In this document: positions 44,390 through 53,090 of the stretch, piece by piece
Layout: each line of letters begins with the position of its first letter
How positions within the stretch are numbered: position 1 is the stretch's first letter
Origin: an uncultured Candidatus Cenarchaeum sp.
GTDB taxonomy: Archaea; Thermoproteota; Nitrososphaeria; Nitrososphaerales; Nitrosopumilaceae
DNA length: 64,000 bases
Assembly: GCA_958295735.1 (NCBI GenBank)
Contig: OY282369.1
Span: 248,001-312,000, forward strand
Direction: 5' to 3'
Program-made: the position numbers and the translations under genes
Notes under the pieces: model-generated
The model's database searches: none
Told to the model about the DNA's origin: nothing
The model's input: the letters and a program-made list of their open reading frames with translations, nothing else

Positions 44390-45490
44390 CAGCGCAGCCC
44401 GCGGCCGCGCCCGCGGCGGCCGCGGCGGGCGGCCTTTCGCGCCCGAAAGCGGGGCGGGGCCGCGCGCGGGCTCGCGCCCGCCGCCCCCGAAAGCCGCCCC
44501 GGGCCGGCGCGGCGGGGCCCGCCCCCGCGCCCGCCCGCATCCGGCAGGCGGGGCGCCGCCCGCGCCGGGGCGCCGCGGCATCGGGATCCGGGGGCCGGGC
44601 CAACCCCGCGCGGGGCCGGCGGGGATCCGCGTCAGCCGCGGACCGGGCGCGGGATCGGGGGGCGGCTCGCCGCCGCCGGGCGCGGTTCTGGCCCGGGCCC
44701 GCCCCCGCGCGGCCGGCGCCCGGCGGGGCGGGGCCGTCCCGGGGACGAAGCCGCGGCTGCCGGGCGGGCCGCATCAAAACGGCAGGCCGCCGCATCCCGC
44801 CGGCTTTTCGCCCCCGCCGCGGTCTCCCCGATCGGGGCGCGCGGGGCCGCCGCGGGGCCGCATCCGCCGGCTTCCGCCGCCCCCCGCGGCCGGGACGATC
44901 CGGCAATTCGCCCGCCCCGCGCGCGGCGGGCGGCCGGAACGCCGTGCCGGGCGCGGCGGCCGCGGCGCGCGAGGCGAGCCGGGCGGGCGAAGCACGTCGA
45001 TGGAAACCGGCGCGCGCGATCACCGGCATGCCGGGATGCGCGGGCAGCGCTCCAAGCCGGCGGCATTGCCCCGGGAGGGAGTGCGGCGCGGCCGTCGCCG
45101 GCATGCCGCAAAGCGGGAGCGGGGCGCGCGGCGGGATCCGCGCGCGCTACGCGGTAAAAAAAAAAGCGGGGCAGGCCGGCCTCCGACACGGGCATGTCGG
45201 CGTCGAGCGCATCCGCCGCGCGATTCCACACGCTGCTCGCGCGCGTTGCCCGGCAGGGAACACGGGCTTTTGCTGCGGCGTGGCGGCGGCCCGGGAGCCG
45301 ACGCCCGGGGCAAGCACGGCGAAGAAACGGATCATTCAGCAATCTGCGGCCCGCGCGCCCGGCGGATGCCGGTTTTGCGCGCGGTTGCGGCGAGCCGGAG
45401 CGCGGGGCACGGCGGGATGCGCAGGCAGGGCGCCGACGTGGCGGTGGCCAACGACGTGGGCGACCCCGGGCACGCGGGGAACCCGCGCGG
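44390..45490. other. Gene-free GC-rich interval
   Basis: About 1.1 kb with no convincing gene on either strand. It holds a copy of repeat R2 (44637-44692) and otherwise only compositional open frames. A TATA-like CTTATAG at 45501-45507 near its end may drive the XRE/ImmA gene with a leader of about 125 nt; that leader contains an out-of-frame ATG (45538) for a 28-residue peptide. Confidence 0.5.
44637..44692 (+). repeat. Dispersed repeat R2, copy C
   Basis: GGGCGCGGGATCGGGGGGCG and GCCGCCGGGCGCGGTTCTGG match the R2 unit at 23064. Confidence 0.65.
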
Positions 45491-45656
45491 CAACAGCGTG
45501 CTTATAGTGACGCGGGCGGGAGAAAGAGGCGGGCAAGATGGCAGAAAAAGGAGCGCGTGGCCGCGGCCGCGGGGGCCGAGATCGGCAGGCAGGCAGGCCG
45601 GCGGCGGGAGAGGGAGGCGGTTGAGCGGGAGAAGGAGGCGGCGGGAGACCATAAGC

Positions 45657-46793
45657 ATGGAGCCCGAGGTCGCGCGGTGGCTCATAGCGGGCAGCGGCTG
45701 GGACGTCAGGGAGCTGGCGGAAAAGATCAGGGTCTCCGAGCCGCGGATCACGGGCTGGATGGAGGGGGAGAAGATCAGCCTGCCGCAACTGAAAAGGCTG
45801 GCAAGGCGCGTAAAGCGGCCCGTCGCGCTGTTCCTGCTGAAAAAGCCGCTCGAGGAGAGCAAGGCGACGGACTACAGGATACTCGCCGGCGTGGACGGGG
45901 AGCGCCTGTCCCACGAAACCATCGTGTCGATCAGGAAGGCGCGCTGGCTGCAGTTGGTCGCAGTAGAGATGATGGGAAGGATCGGGATGAGCGGGCGGCC
46001 CAAGATCGGATCCGGAACTGCGCCGGATGAGCTCCCCAAGGAGGCGGCCCGGAGGGAGATGAAGCGGCTCAGGGCCGCGGCACCCCAGCGCCTCAAGGCA
46101 TCCAACGCCCGCGAGTTATACGGGGAACTGAGGATCGCCATAGAATCCCTCAACGTGCTGGTGTTCCAAGCGCCTATCGACGTGGAACAGGTGCGCGGGC
46201 TCGCGCTCTCGAGCACGGAGCCGAACGCGATACTGGTGAGCAGCAGGGACGCGTACGAGGCCAGGATGTTTGCGCTGCTCCACGAGTACGGACACCTGCT
46301 GCTTCGCAAGGGCGACGGGATGTGCAACCCGGCGGCGGACAGGGAAGGAAACGGCAGGAGTGGGAAAAGGGCGGAACGGTGGTGCGACGAATTCGCGGCG
46401 GAAGCGCTCATGCCGGAGGAAGAGTTCCGCGGGGAGCTCCGCAGGCACGAAGACGCGGGCGCAGATGCGCGGAAAATAGCCGAACTGCTCGCCAGGAGGT
46501 TTGGGACGAGCGGGAGGGCGGCCACGATACGCGCCGTAAAGGTGGCAGGCAAAAGGCGGGCGGGCGCCTACCGGCGCCTTTTGAAAGAGCCTCCAAGCCC
46601 AGATGCCCGCAAGACGGGCGGAGGCGCCGGCGGTGCGAGTCCAGCCACAGCGTGCGTAAGCAGACGGGGAAGAATGTTCGTCTCGCTGGTTTTTGAGGCG
46701 AGTGCGCGCAGAACTATCACCACCAAGGACGTGATCGACTTCCTGGGAGTCGGCCTGAAGCAGGTAGACGGGGTGCGGGAGGCCGCAGGCTGA
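45657..46793 (+). CDS. XRE-family HTH + ImmA/IrrE metallopeptidase
   Basis: A 378-residue fusion. Residues 8-62 are an XRE helix-turn-helix (DVRELAEKIRVSEPRITGWM ... LKRLARRVKRPVALFLLKKP). Residues 160-300 are an ImmA/IrrE (DUF955) zinc peptidase with HEYGH (His209, Glu210, His213) and the third-ligand helix WCDEFAAEALMP (Glu245). Such proteins sense stress or phage and cleave repressors, and the XRE-ImmA type often pairs with a downstream DUF4411 PIN-like toxin. That partner is here but broken. The ATG at 45657 is preceded by GGAGG-like sequence; a TTG at 45621 is in frame. Confidence 0.88.
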   Translation: MEPEVARWLIAGSGWDVRELAEKIRVSEPRITGWMEGEKISLPQLKRLARRVKRPVALFLLKKPLEESKATDYRILAGVDGERLSHETIVSIRKARWLQLVAVEMMGRIGMSGRPKIGSGTAPDELPKEAARREMKRLRAAAPQRLKASNARELYGELRIAIESLNVLVFQAPIDVEQVRGLALSSTEPNAILVSSRDAYEARMFALLHEYGHLLLRKGDGMCNPAADREGNGRSGKRAERWCDEFAAEALMPEEEFRGELRRHEDAGADARKIAELLARRFGTSGRAATIRAVKVAGKRRAGAYRRLLKEPPSPDARKTGGGAGGASPATACVSRRGRMFVSLVFEASARRTITTKDVIDFLGVGLKQVDGVREAAG

Positions 46794-46794
46794 C

Positions 46795-47063
46795 ATGGGT
46801 TGCACGTACGTCGCGGACGCCGGCGCCTCCATGGATCTGAACGCGTGGCATCCAAAGACCGCGTTTCCGTCGCTCGGAAAAATTTGGCGAACCGGCAAAG
46901 GCGCGCATCGTCTCTCCAGGAGAGGCGGGAGACGGGACAGACGGGAGCAATGACGTCGTCTGGAACTGGTGCCATAAGCGCGAGTGGGCGTTTCGCGAGG
47001 CAGATAAAGACGCGTTAATAACAGTAGAAAAGACCACTCACGAATACCTACTCGACGCAGGGG
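46795..47063 (+). pseudogene. DUF4411 (PIN-like toxin) remnant
   Basis: The frame from ATG 46795 gives TYVADAGASMDLNAWHPKTA and FPSLGKIW, matching the DUF4411 start (a Y-x-x-D-x2-S-x-I/M-D-L pattern then FPSLW). It then stops at 46953. A +1 frame continues the family: NDVVWNWCHKREWAFREADK and HEYLLDAG. A frameshift plus loss of the C-terminal half make it non-functional. It follows the XRE/ImmA gene by one base, the normal operon arrangement. Confidence 0.65.
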
Positions 47064-47138
47064 CCGGGATCGGCGGGGAGGCGGGCCGGCGGAAAGGAGG
47101 GGGGCGGCCGGGCAGCGGCAGGCGGCGGGCGCGGGGCC

Positions 47139-47381
47139 GGTAGATCCCGGGCGTAGGTTTCGGGCGCGGCCCCGGCGCCACTATGCAGATATCTGCACGG
47201 TCAAGTATTCTGATTTTCGCGATGGCGAGGCCAAACGGCACACCCGCGCGCTGGCAGGACCGTTTTCTCGCGCCGAAGGCCGCGTGCAGGCTGTGCAAAA
47301 GGCCGGGCATCGGGACGGGGAATAGGGCGAGTGCGTGCAAGGTGCAGGGGCCGCGCCCAAAATCTGCACATAGGATCTACC
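47139..47381 (+). mobile_element. 243-bp MITE-like element
   Basis: The ends 47139-47179 and 47341-47381 are inverted repeats (both start GGTAGATCC and contain GGGCGCGGCCCC; 32 of 41 identical). A second, interrupted copy lies inverted at 31594-32247. A small element with TIRs and no complete gene fits a non-autonomous transposon. It sits between the DUF4411 remnant and the next gene's promoter. Confidence 0.7.
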
Positions 47382-47483
47382 GGCACGGCGGGACGACGCG
47401 CGAGAGCCCTGGGGCGCGCCGGGGCGGGCGCGGCAAAGTCCGCCACACCTCGCGTTCAAATAAGAGGCCGCGGTGCACCCGGC

Positions 47484-48455
47484 GTGGAAGTGAGGGGGGA
47501 AACGGAGCGCGTGGTGATAGGGCTGGGGGTGGTCATGCGGAACATCGGCAACTTCGACATGTCCAGTTTCGGGGGGAGGACGAGGCTGCAGGCGACGGTC
47601 TACCTGCTGCAGTCATTTGGCCTCTATCTGGGGTACGGGTTCTCGTGGTACATCCGCGGGCCGTACTCGCCGCACCTTGCCAGAAACGGGTTCGCGCTGC
47701 AGGAAGACTACGAGAACATCCCGCCGGGCCCGTTTGCCTCCAGGGCGGCCAGGTCCAGGTTCGCCAAGTTCGCGAGATTCATGGCCGACAAAAAGGACGA
47801 TGCTGACCGGCTCGAGGCGCTCGCGTCGATCCACTTTTTGAAGAGGATCCGCCCCGGCGCGGCGAAGTCTCTGGTACTGGCGCGCGTGAGGAAAAAGCAG
47901 CCTTATTTCTCGGGGGAGCAGATCGAGGGCGGCTGGAAAGAGCTCGCGGAGCAGGGGTTGTTGCCCGCGGACGCACCCAAGCGCGGTCGCGGGCACACGG
48001 CGGCCGGGAGGAGTCCCGGGGACGGGAGTCGCCGCAGCGCGCCGGCGGGGCTCGAGGGCAGGACGACTGAGTTCCCGCAGTCGGCGGTGGCGCCGGGCCT
48101 CCCGAAAGACTACCGCGCGCTGGCGAAGACGCTCGGCGGTTTCGAGGACCGCGCCGCCTTTTTCATGCTGTACGATGCCGCGTGTTCCCCGCGGCCGGCG
48201 GCCGCCATAGAGAAAATCCACGTCGACGTCTTCAAGAACAGGAGAATCACGCCCCCGGAGATGTCGGAAGGCCTCGTGGAGACGGTGCGCATCATGGCGG
48301 ACAAGGCCCTCATGCGGCAGATCAGGGAGAGCCAGAAGGAGGTGGATGCGGGGCTGGTAGTGCCGTGGGAAGAGATACGGGATGACGCGGAAGATGCGGG
48401 CGGCGGGGCGAGGGCGCGGGGAAGCGCGGCCGCCTGCGTCCGGCGGGCGCGCTAG
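47484..48455 (+). CDS. Unknown two-domain protein, YwgA/Panacea-like N-terminus
   Basis: A 323-residue protein. The first half (TRLQATVYLLQSFGLYLGYG, FSWYIRGPYSPHLARNG) has the LQ-x3-YLLQ ... F-x-WY-x2-GPYSP pattern of YwgA/SocA-like domains found in toxin-antitoxin and phage contexts. A Gly/Arg linker near residue 165 leads to a helical second half ending in QIRESQKEVDAGLVVPWEEI, which resembles the tail of small antitoxins. Function unknown. The GTG at 47484 is about 26 bp below TTCAAATAAG (47455-47464). Its neighbours (XRE/ImmA, DUF4411 remnant, MITE) mark an accessory island. Confidence 0.6.
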   Translation: MEVRGETERVVIGLGVVMRNIGNFDMSSFGGRTRLQATVYLLQSFGLYLGYGFSWYIRGPYSPHLARNGFALQEDYENIPPGPFASRAARSRFAKFARFMADKKDDADRLEALASIHFLKRIRPGAAKSLVLARVRKKQPYFSGEQIEGGWKELAEQGLLPADAPKRGRGHTAAGRSPGDGSRRSAPAGLEGRTTEFPQSAVAPGLPKDYRALAKTLGGFEDRAAFFMLYDAACSPRPAAAIEKIHVDVFKNRRITPPEMSEGLVETVRIMADKALMRQIRESQKEVDAGLVVPWEEIRDDAEDAGGGARARGSAAACVRRAR

Positions 48456-48572
48456 CGCGGGCCGCGGCCGCCCTGCCGGCGGGCGCTCCCGCCCGCACCG
48501 GATCCGCGCCCCGCCCGGCGCCGCCGGCCCCGCGCGCGGCCGGCGGGGCGGCCCGCCGGCGCGGGAAGCGCG

Positions 48573-50807
48573 CTACGACATGTCCACTATGACGGCCGCC
48601 CTGCCGGGGGCGGCGGCCCCCGCCCCGGGGGCGGCGCCCGTCCCGACCTCGGCCATCACGGCCTCCAGCATGTGGGCCGGCGAGGTGAGCCCCGAAAAGT
48701 CCATCATCTGCATCTCGTTGACGAGGCAGACCTGGGGGGCGATCCCCGAGCCGCGCGACTCCAGGTAGTCGTCCAGATCCTCCACCAGCGATATGGCCCC
48801 CCCCTGCATCACGCGGCCGTTGCGGTACGAGAGCTTCTGCCTGCCGTGCCGGTCCAGCACCACCACGTGGTGCCTGTTCCTCCTGCTGAACAGCCGCTTT
48901 TCCGTGGCGTGGCCGACGAAGACCATGTGGTGGCCAGACTCGAACGGCATGTCCACCTGGTCCGGATCCATCCCCATAATCTCGGCGGCCCGCAGCCGCG
49001 CCTCCTCCGCGCCGAACCTGCCGCGGCCGGCCGCCCACGGGGCCGCCGCCCCGTCCATCCCCACGCTGCCCACGGCCGCCACGCGCAGCACCGACTTTTC
49101 CGGGAAGAACTCGCTGTCGACCACCACCGACTCCGGGACGGCGCCCTTGGCCACGATGGCCTCGTGTACCTTCCTGTGCGCCCCGGACACGAGGCCCGGC
49201 GACGGCTCGGACATGGCGACCTCGGCCTCCTCCCGCATCATCGACGAGGCCACCCCTATGGAGGAGATCACCTCGGCGTGCGCCGCCTTTTCGTACGGGA
49301 TCCCGAGCCGCTTGGCGACGAACGGGACCAGGACGGACGCCCCGCCCCCGCCCCCTATTATCCGGGCGGCGGAGCGCTTCATGCGGAACTCCTTGAGCGC
49401 CTTGGACACGGCGGCCGTCACCTCGAAGGCCGAGATCTGCATCACGGAGAACGCCGCCTCCGAGTACGAGACGCCGACGGCATCCCCGAGCTTGGCGAGG
49501 GCCGCCCTGGCCGCATCCCCCCCCGCGTGCGCGTAGTCGCCCTCCTCCACCAGCCCGAGCGCGTTGGCCGCGCAGGTGTTCGTTATCGCGTACGTCCGCC
49601 CGCCGGCGCACTCGATCGCCGCGTACTCCTCCTCGTCCCCCTCGCGCGGGGCCACCTTCACCACCCTGCCGCCGCGCAGCTCGCCGGGGTCGGCGTAGCA
49701 CGAGTACCGCATGCCGGCCACGTGCGCGCTGCGGGGGCCCACCCGGTCCACCCTGCCCCCGCGCAGCGCCACCATGCTCCCGCCCGCCACGCCCAGCACC
49801 CGGACGTCCAGCGAGCGCACGCACGTGGGGTGGTCCTTTATGGTGACGTAGCGCATCTCCGGCCTGCCGTTGCGTATGACGCACACGTTCGTGCTGGTCC
49901 CCCCGACCTCCACGAACACGGCGTTGCTGGCCCGCAGGTACAGCAGCGCGCCGGCCACGCTGGCCGCCGGGCCGGACAGCACCGTGAGTATGGGGGTGGT
50001 CCTGAAGGTCTCCATGCTGGTCACGCCGCCGTCGCCCTTCATCACCATCAGGGGCGCCCGCGCGCCGGCGTCCCGCACGGCGCCCTCCACGTACCGGGCG
50101 ACCCTGAGCGTCTTGGGCAGCACGCTGGCGTTGACGGCCGCCGTCAGCGTCCTGATCTCCAGCCCGTACGCGCCGGATACCTCGTGGGAGCACGTCGCCG
50201 GGAGGCCCATCTCGGCGGCCCGCTCCGCCACGAAGTCCTCGTTGGACGGATCGTCCACCCCGAACGCCTCGGCGGCCACCACCACCTCGGCCCCCTCGCC
50301 GCGCAGCCCGTCCACCGCCGCCCGCACGTCCTCGCCGGTTATGAGGCGGGAGGTGTCCAGGAACCGGTGGGCCGAGCGCAGGCCGCGGCGCCCCGCCCCC
50401 GTCCCGCCGCCGCCCAGCCTGGTCCTCTTCACAACGTCCCTCTTTTCCGGCCCCACGCCCATCGCGACTATGCCCACCTTGTGCGTGTCGGACTCCAGCA
50501 GGGCGTTTATGGCCTGCGTGGTGCTGTGCGAGATGAGCTCGATCTCGTCCAGCCGGATCCCCGAGCCGGCCACCAGGCGCCCCAGTGCGTCGACTATCCC
50601 CTCCGAGACGCCCCGCTCCGCCGAGTGGGTGGTGGGAACCGTGGAGCTGGCCAGGATCTCCCCCGTCGCGGCGTCCAGGGCGACCCCCTTGGTGAACGTG
50701 CCGCCCACGTCCATGCCGACCCGGATCCGCCTCCGGCCGCCGCCATCCGCGGGGCCGCCATCCGCGGGGCCGCCATCCGCGGGGCCGCCATCCCGCCCGC
50801 TAGGCAC
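48573..50807 (-). CDS. Hydantoinase/oxoprolinase (HyuA-like) family protein
   Basis: A 744-residue ASKHA-fold protein: IRVGMDVGGTFTKGVALD is the phosphate-1 loop, SHSTTQAINALLE follows, MVMKGDGGVTS and FVEVGGTSTNVCVI are the HyuA core, and IIGGGGGASVLVPFVAKRLG is the adenosine region. Family members use ATP to open 5-oxoproline or hydantoin rings or to carboxylate acetone-like ketones; the HyuB partner is not seen. The N-terminus has a repeated GGPAD (three 15-bp repeats, 50744-50795) before the domain, so translation may truly start later. The GTG at 50807 overlaps the FTR1 stop by 8 nt, implying a shared operon. Confidence 0.82.
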   Translation of the reverse strand: MPSGRDGGPADGGPADGGPADGGGRRRIRVGMDVGGTFTKGVALDAATGEILASSTVPTTHSAERGVSEGIVDALGRLVAGSGIRLDEIELISHSTTQAINALLESDTHKVGIVAMGVGPEKRDVVKRTRLGGGGTGAGRRGLRSAHRFLDTSRLITGEDVRAAVDGLRGEGAEVVVAAEAFGVDDPSNEDFVAERAAEMGLPATCSHEVSGAYGLEIRTLTAAVNASVLPKTLRVARYVEGAVRDAGARAPLMVMKGDGGVTSMETFRTTPILTVLSGPAASVAGALLYLRASNAVFVEVGGTSTNVCVIRNGRPEMRYVTIKDHPTCVRSLDVRVLGVAGGSMVALRGGRVDRVGPRSAHVAGMRYSCYADPGELRGGRVVKVAPREGDEEEYAAIECAGGRTYAITNTCAANALGLVEEGDYAHAGGDAARAALAKLGDAVGVSYSEAAFSVMQISAFEVTAAVSKALKEFRMKRSAARIIGGGGGASVLVPFVAKRLGIPYEKAAHAEVISSIGVASSMMREEAEVAMSEPSPGLVSGAHRKVHEAIVAKGAVPESVVVDSEFFPEKSVLRVAAVGSVGMDGAAAPWAAGRGRFGAEEARLRAAEIMGMDPDQVDMPFESGHHMVFVGHATEKRLFSRRNRHHVVVLDRHGRQKLSYRNGRVMQGGAISLVEDLDDYLESRGSGIAPQVCLVNEMQMMDFSGLTSPAHMLEAVMAEVGTGAAPGAGAAAPGRAAVIVDMS

Positions 50808-53034
50808 CGCCGGCGCCGCCCCTGGACTTGCGCATGCCCGCCACCATCCTCTCCTTCCGCGGGCGGAGCACCAGCACGTACGTGGATGCGGCCACGTACA
50901 CGCCGCACAGGACCGCCTGCGCCACCACCGTCTCCAGCGTGGGGTATATGCCGGTCATCGTGGCCATGTTTATGTCCAGCCTCGGCACCGTGCCGATCAT
51001 GCTGGTGTACGGCACGATGTCGAGCACCTGCAGCTCCCGCACGGCGTTGCCCAGGAACGCTATGGACAGGTAGGCCCCTATGCCCATCGTGAGGCCGAAC
51101 AGGACGCGCAGCGGGAGGCGCCGGCCCAGCCTGCGCATCACGTAGTACAGGAGCAGCAGCGAGGCCATGCCGGCCACGAAGCCCAGCCCGACGTACGCCT
51201 CCATGTACTTTGCGAACCCGAGCATGGCCTGGTAGAACAGGACCGTCTCGAAGCCCTCCCTGTACACGGTGAAGAAGGCGAGCATGACGAAGACCATGAC
51301 GCTGCCCGTGGTGGTGGCCTGCCAGACCTTGGCCTTGACGAACTCCATCCACTTTTTGTGCTCGATCTTGTTCAGTATCCAGAAGCTCACGTAGAACAGG
51401 ACCGCCGTGGCGGAGAGCGCCGCCACCGCCTCGATGAGCTCGCGGCTCGCGCCGGATATCTCCACCACGTACGAGGCCGCGAACCAGGTGGCCGCGGTCG
51501 CCCCCACGGCCGCGAGCACCCCGTAGTACACGTACGGCTTGAAGCGGGAGTTCCTCGAGGCCTCGAGGTACGTCAGTATGGCGCCCAGTATCAGGACCGA
51601 CTCGAGGCCCTCCCGGAATATTATGGCGAAGGACGCGGAGAACGCTATGGCGGGGGCCAGCTGGCCCGTCCCGGTGACCAGCCTCTCGGACTCGTCGAGG
51701 TTCCGCTCTATCCTCGTGGCCGCCTCCCGGACCTCCCCGTACGGGGCCTCCCGCTTTATGAGGTTGCGCAGGTCGGCGAACAGGTACTCCACCTCCAGCG
51801 TGAAGTCCGGGTCTATGGGCCGCAGCGGGATCTCCACGTACTCGTAGCTGTCCAGGTACGCGGTGCGGGCCGTGGCGTACGCCGACTGGACGTCCCCGGC
51901 CTCGTAGTGCGCGAGCATCTCCCCCAGGCTGGCCCGGATGGAGTCGATCTCGCCGCGCACCCCCGACCGCTCGTCCTCCGTGGTCTCGCCCGCCCCCTTC
52001 CTCACCCCGCCGAACGAGGGGGAGGCCAGGGCCTCTGGGTACGCGGACGCGAGCGCCGCGACCTTGGCCTCGCCCTCGTCGAGCGAGGGGAGTATCGTGC
52101 CCTCGAGGAACGCGCGGATCTCGGCGGGGTCCCCCCCCTCCCGCACCATGGAGCGGAGGTCCTCCCTCATCTGCACCTCCAGCCGGTGCATGTGCTCGGC
52201 GTCGGCCGCCTCGAGCTCCGGCTCCAGGTACTCGAAGTTCTCGAGGTACGCCTCTATGGCCAGGTCCTCGGCCTCGGCGTAGTCCCCCGCGTCCACGGCC
52301 ACCAGGAGGCGGCCGTACAGGGCGCGTATGTTCTCGTACAGGCCGGCCGAGTCGTGCAGCAGCGTCTCGGTGCCCAGCAGGTCCCTCTGCACGGCGCTGA
52401 CCAGCGATCCCACCCTGGAAAAGTCGCCCCTGGCGGCCGCCGTCGACTCGATGGAGTCGAGGAACGAGATCTGCTCGACGTCCAGCATCGACCCGGGATC
52501 GGCGTCGGCCTCGAACACCGCCTTGGATCTGGAGAACAGGGCGGCGGCTATGCGGTGCGCCGCCTCCGACTCCCCGCCGCCCTCCGATGCCAGGGCGTAC
52601 TGCTCGTCGGCCGCGTTGAGCATCATCACCACCGCCTGGCGCGGGCCGCCTGCCGGCGCGGCGCCGTACCCGCCCACCATGGACGCGGCGGCCGCGATCC
52701 GGGCGGCGGCATCGGTCCCCGGGATGGACGGCGGGACATCCAGCAGCGCGACGTGGATCTCGGCGGCCGGCGCGCCCCCCTGCCCGGGCGGCGGCAGCCC
52801 GGACATCCCGGCGATGAACTGCCGCGAGGCGAACTCGGCCGCGTGCGCCGCCCCCGCCTCGTCGCCCTCCCCCAGGAGGGCCGCGGCCACGCTCAGCCCT
52901 ATCCCGGCCTCCTCCAGCGCGGCCGGCGCCGCCGGGGGCTCCTGGGACGAGGCGGCGGGGAGCGAGGCCAGGGCCGCCGCCGCGAGGGCCGCCGCCGCGA
53001 GGAGCGGCATCGCGGGCGGACGTTGGGGCTTCAC
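50800..53034 (-). CDS. FTR1/EfeU-type iron permease with large extracellular domain
   Basis: A 744-residue protein. After a signal peptide come about 430 residues outside the membrane, with two repeats of a helical module (AYLENFEYLEPELEAADAEH; AYLDSYEYVEIPLRPIDPDF). Seven transmembrane segments follow, with the iron-transport motifs IIFREGLESVLIL (about residue 475) and VYREGFETVLFYQ (about 592). FTR1 proteins move oxidised iron across the membrane. The same extracellular module occurs once in the PEFG-CTERM protein next door. The GTG at 53034 is about 26 bp from GATTAATATT (53056-53065, other strand). HyuA follows in the operon. Confidence 0.88.
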   Translation of the reverse strand: MKPQRPPAMPLLAAAALAAAALASLPAASSQEPPAAPAALEEAGIGLSVAAALLGEGDEAGAAHAAEFASRQFIAGMSGLPPPGQGGAPAAEIHVALLDVPPSIPGTDAAARIAAAASMVGGYGAAPAGGPRQAVVMMLNAADEQYALASEGGGESEAAHRIAAALFSRSKAVFEADADPGSMLDVEQISFLDSIESTAAARGDFSRVGSLVSAVQRDLLGTETLLHDSAGLYENIRALYGRLLVAVDAGDYAEAEDLAIEAYLENFEYLEPELEAADAEHMHRLEVQMREDLRSMVREGGDPAEIRAFLEGTILPSLDEGEAKVAALASAYPEALASPSFGGVRKGAGETTEDERSGVRGEIDSIRASLGEMLAHYEAGDVQSAYATARTAYLDSYEYVEIPLRPIDPDFTLEVEYLFADLRNLIKREAPYGEVREAATRIERNLDESERLVTGTGQLAPAIAFSASFAIIFREGLESVLILGAILTYLEASRNSRFKPYVYYGVLAAVGATAATWFAASYVVEISGASRELIEAVAALSATAVLFYVSFWILNKIEHKKWMEFVKAKVWQATTTGSVMVFVMLAFFTVYREGFETVLFYQAMLGFAKYMEAYVGLGFVAGMASLLLLYYVMRRLGRRLPLRVLFGLTMGIGAYLSIAFLGNAVRELQVLDIVPYTSMIGTVPRLDINMATMTGIYPTLETVVAQAVLCGVYVAASTYVLVLRPRKERMVAGMRKSRGGAGGA

Positions 53035-53090
53035 GCGGTCGCCCGCAGCGGGCGGAATATTAATCAGTTTTCGGATCAAGTTGCACCGGG

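Noticed and set aside
44390-45490. Open frames with short hydrophobic stretches as possible genes
   Set aside because: No promoter spacing, no family pattern, and both strands look equally open, as expected from base composition.
45538-45624. 28-residue leader peptide before the XRE/ImmA gene
   Set aside because: It is Gly/Arg-rich and could arise by chance; no attenuation structure is seen, so it is only mentioned in the interval entry.
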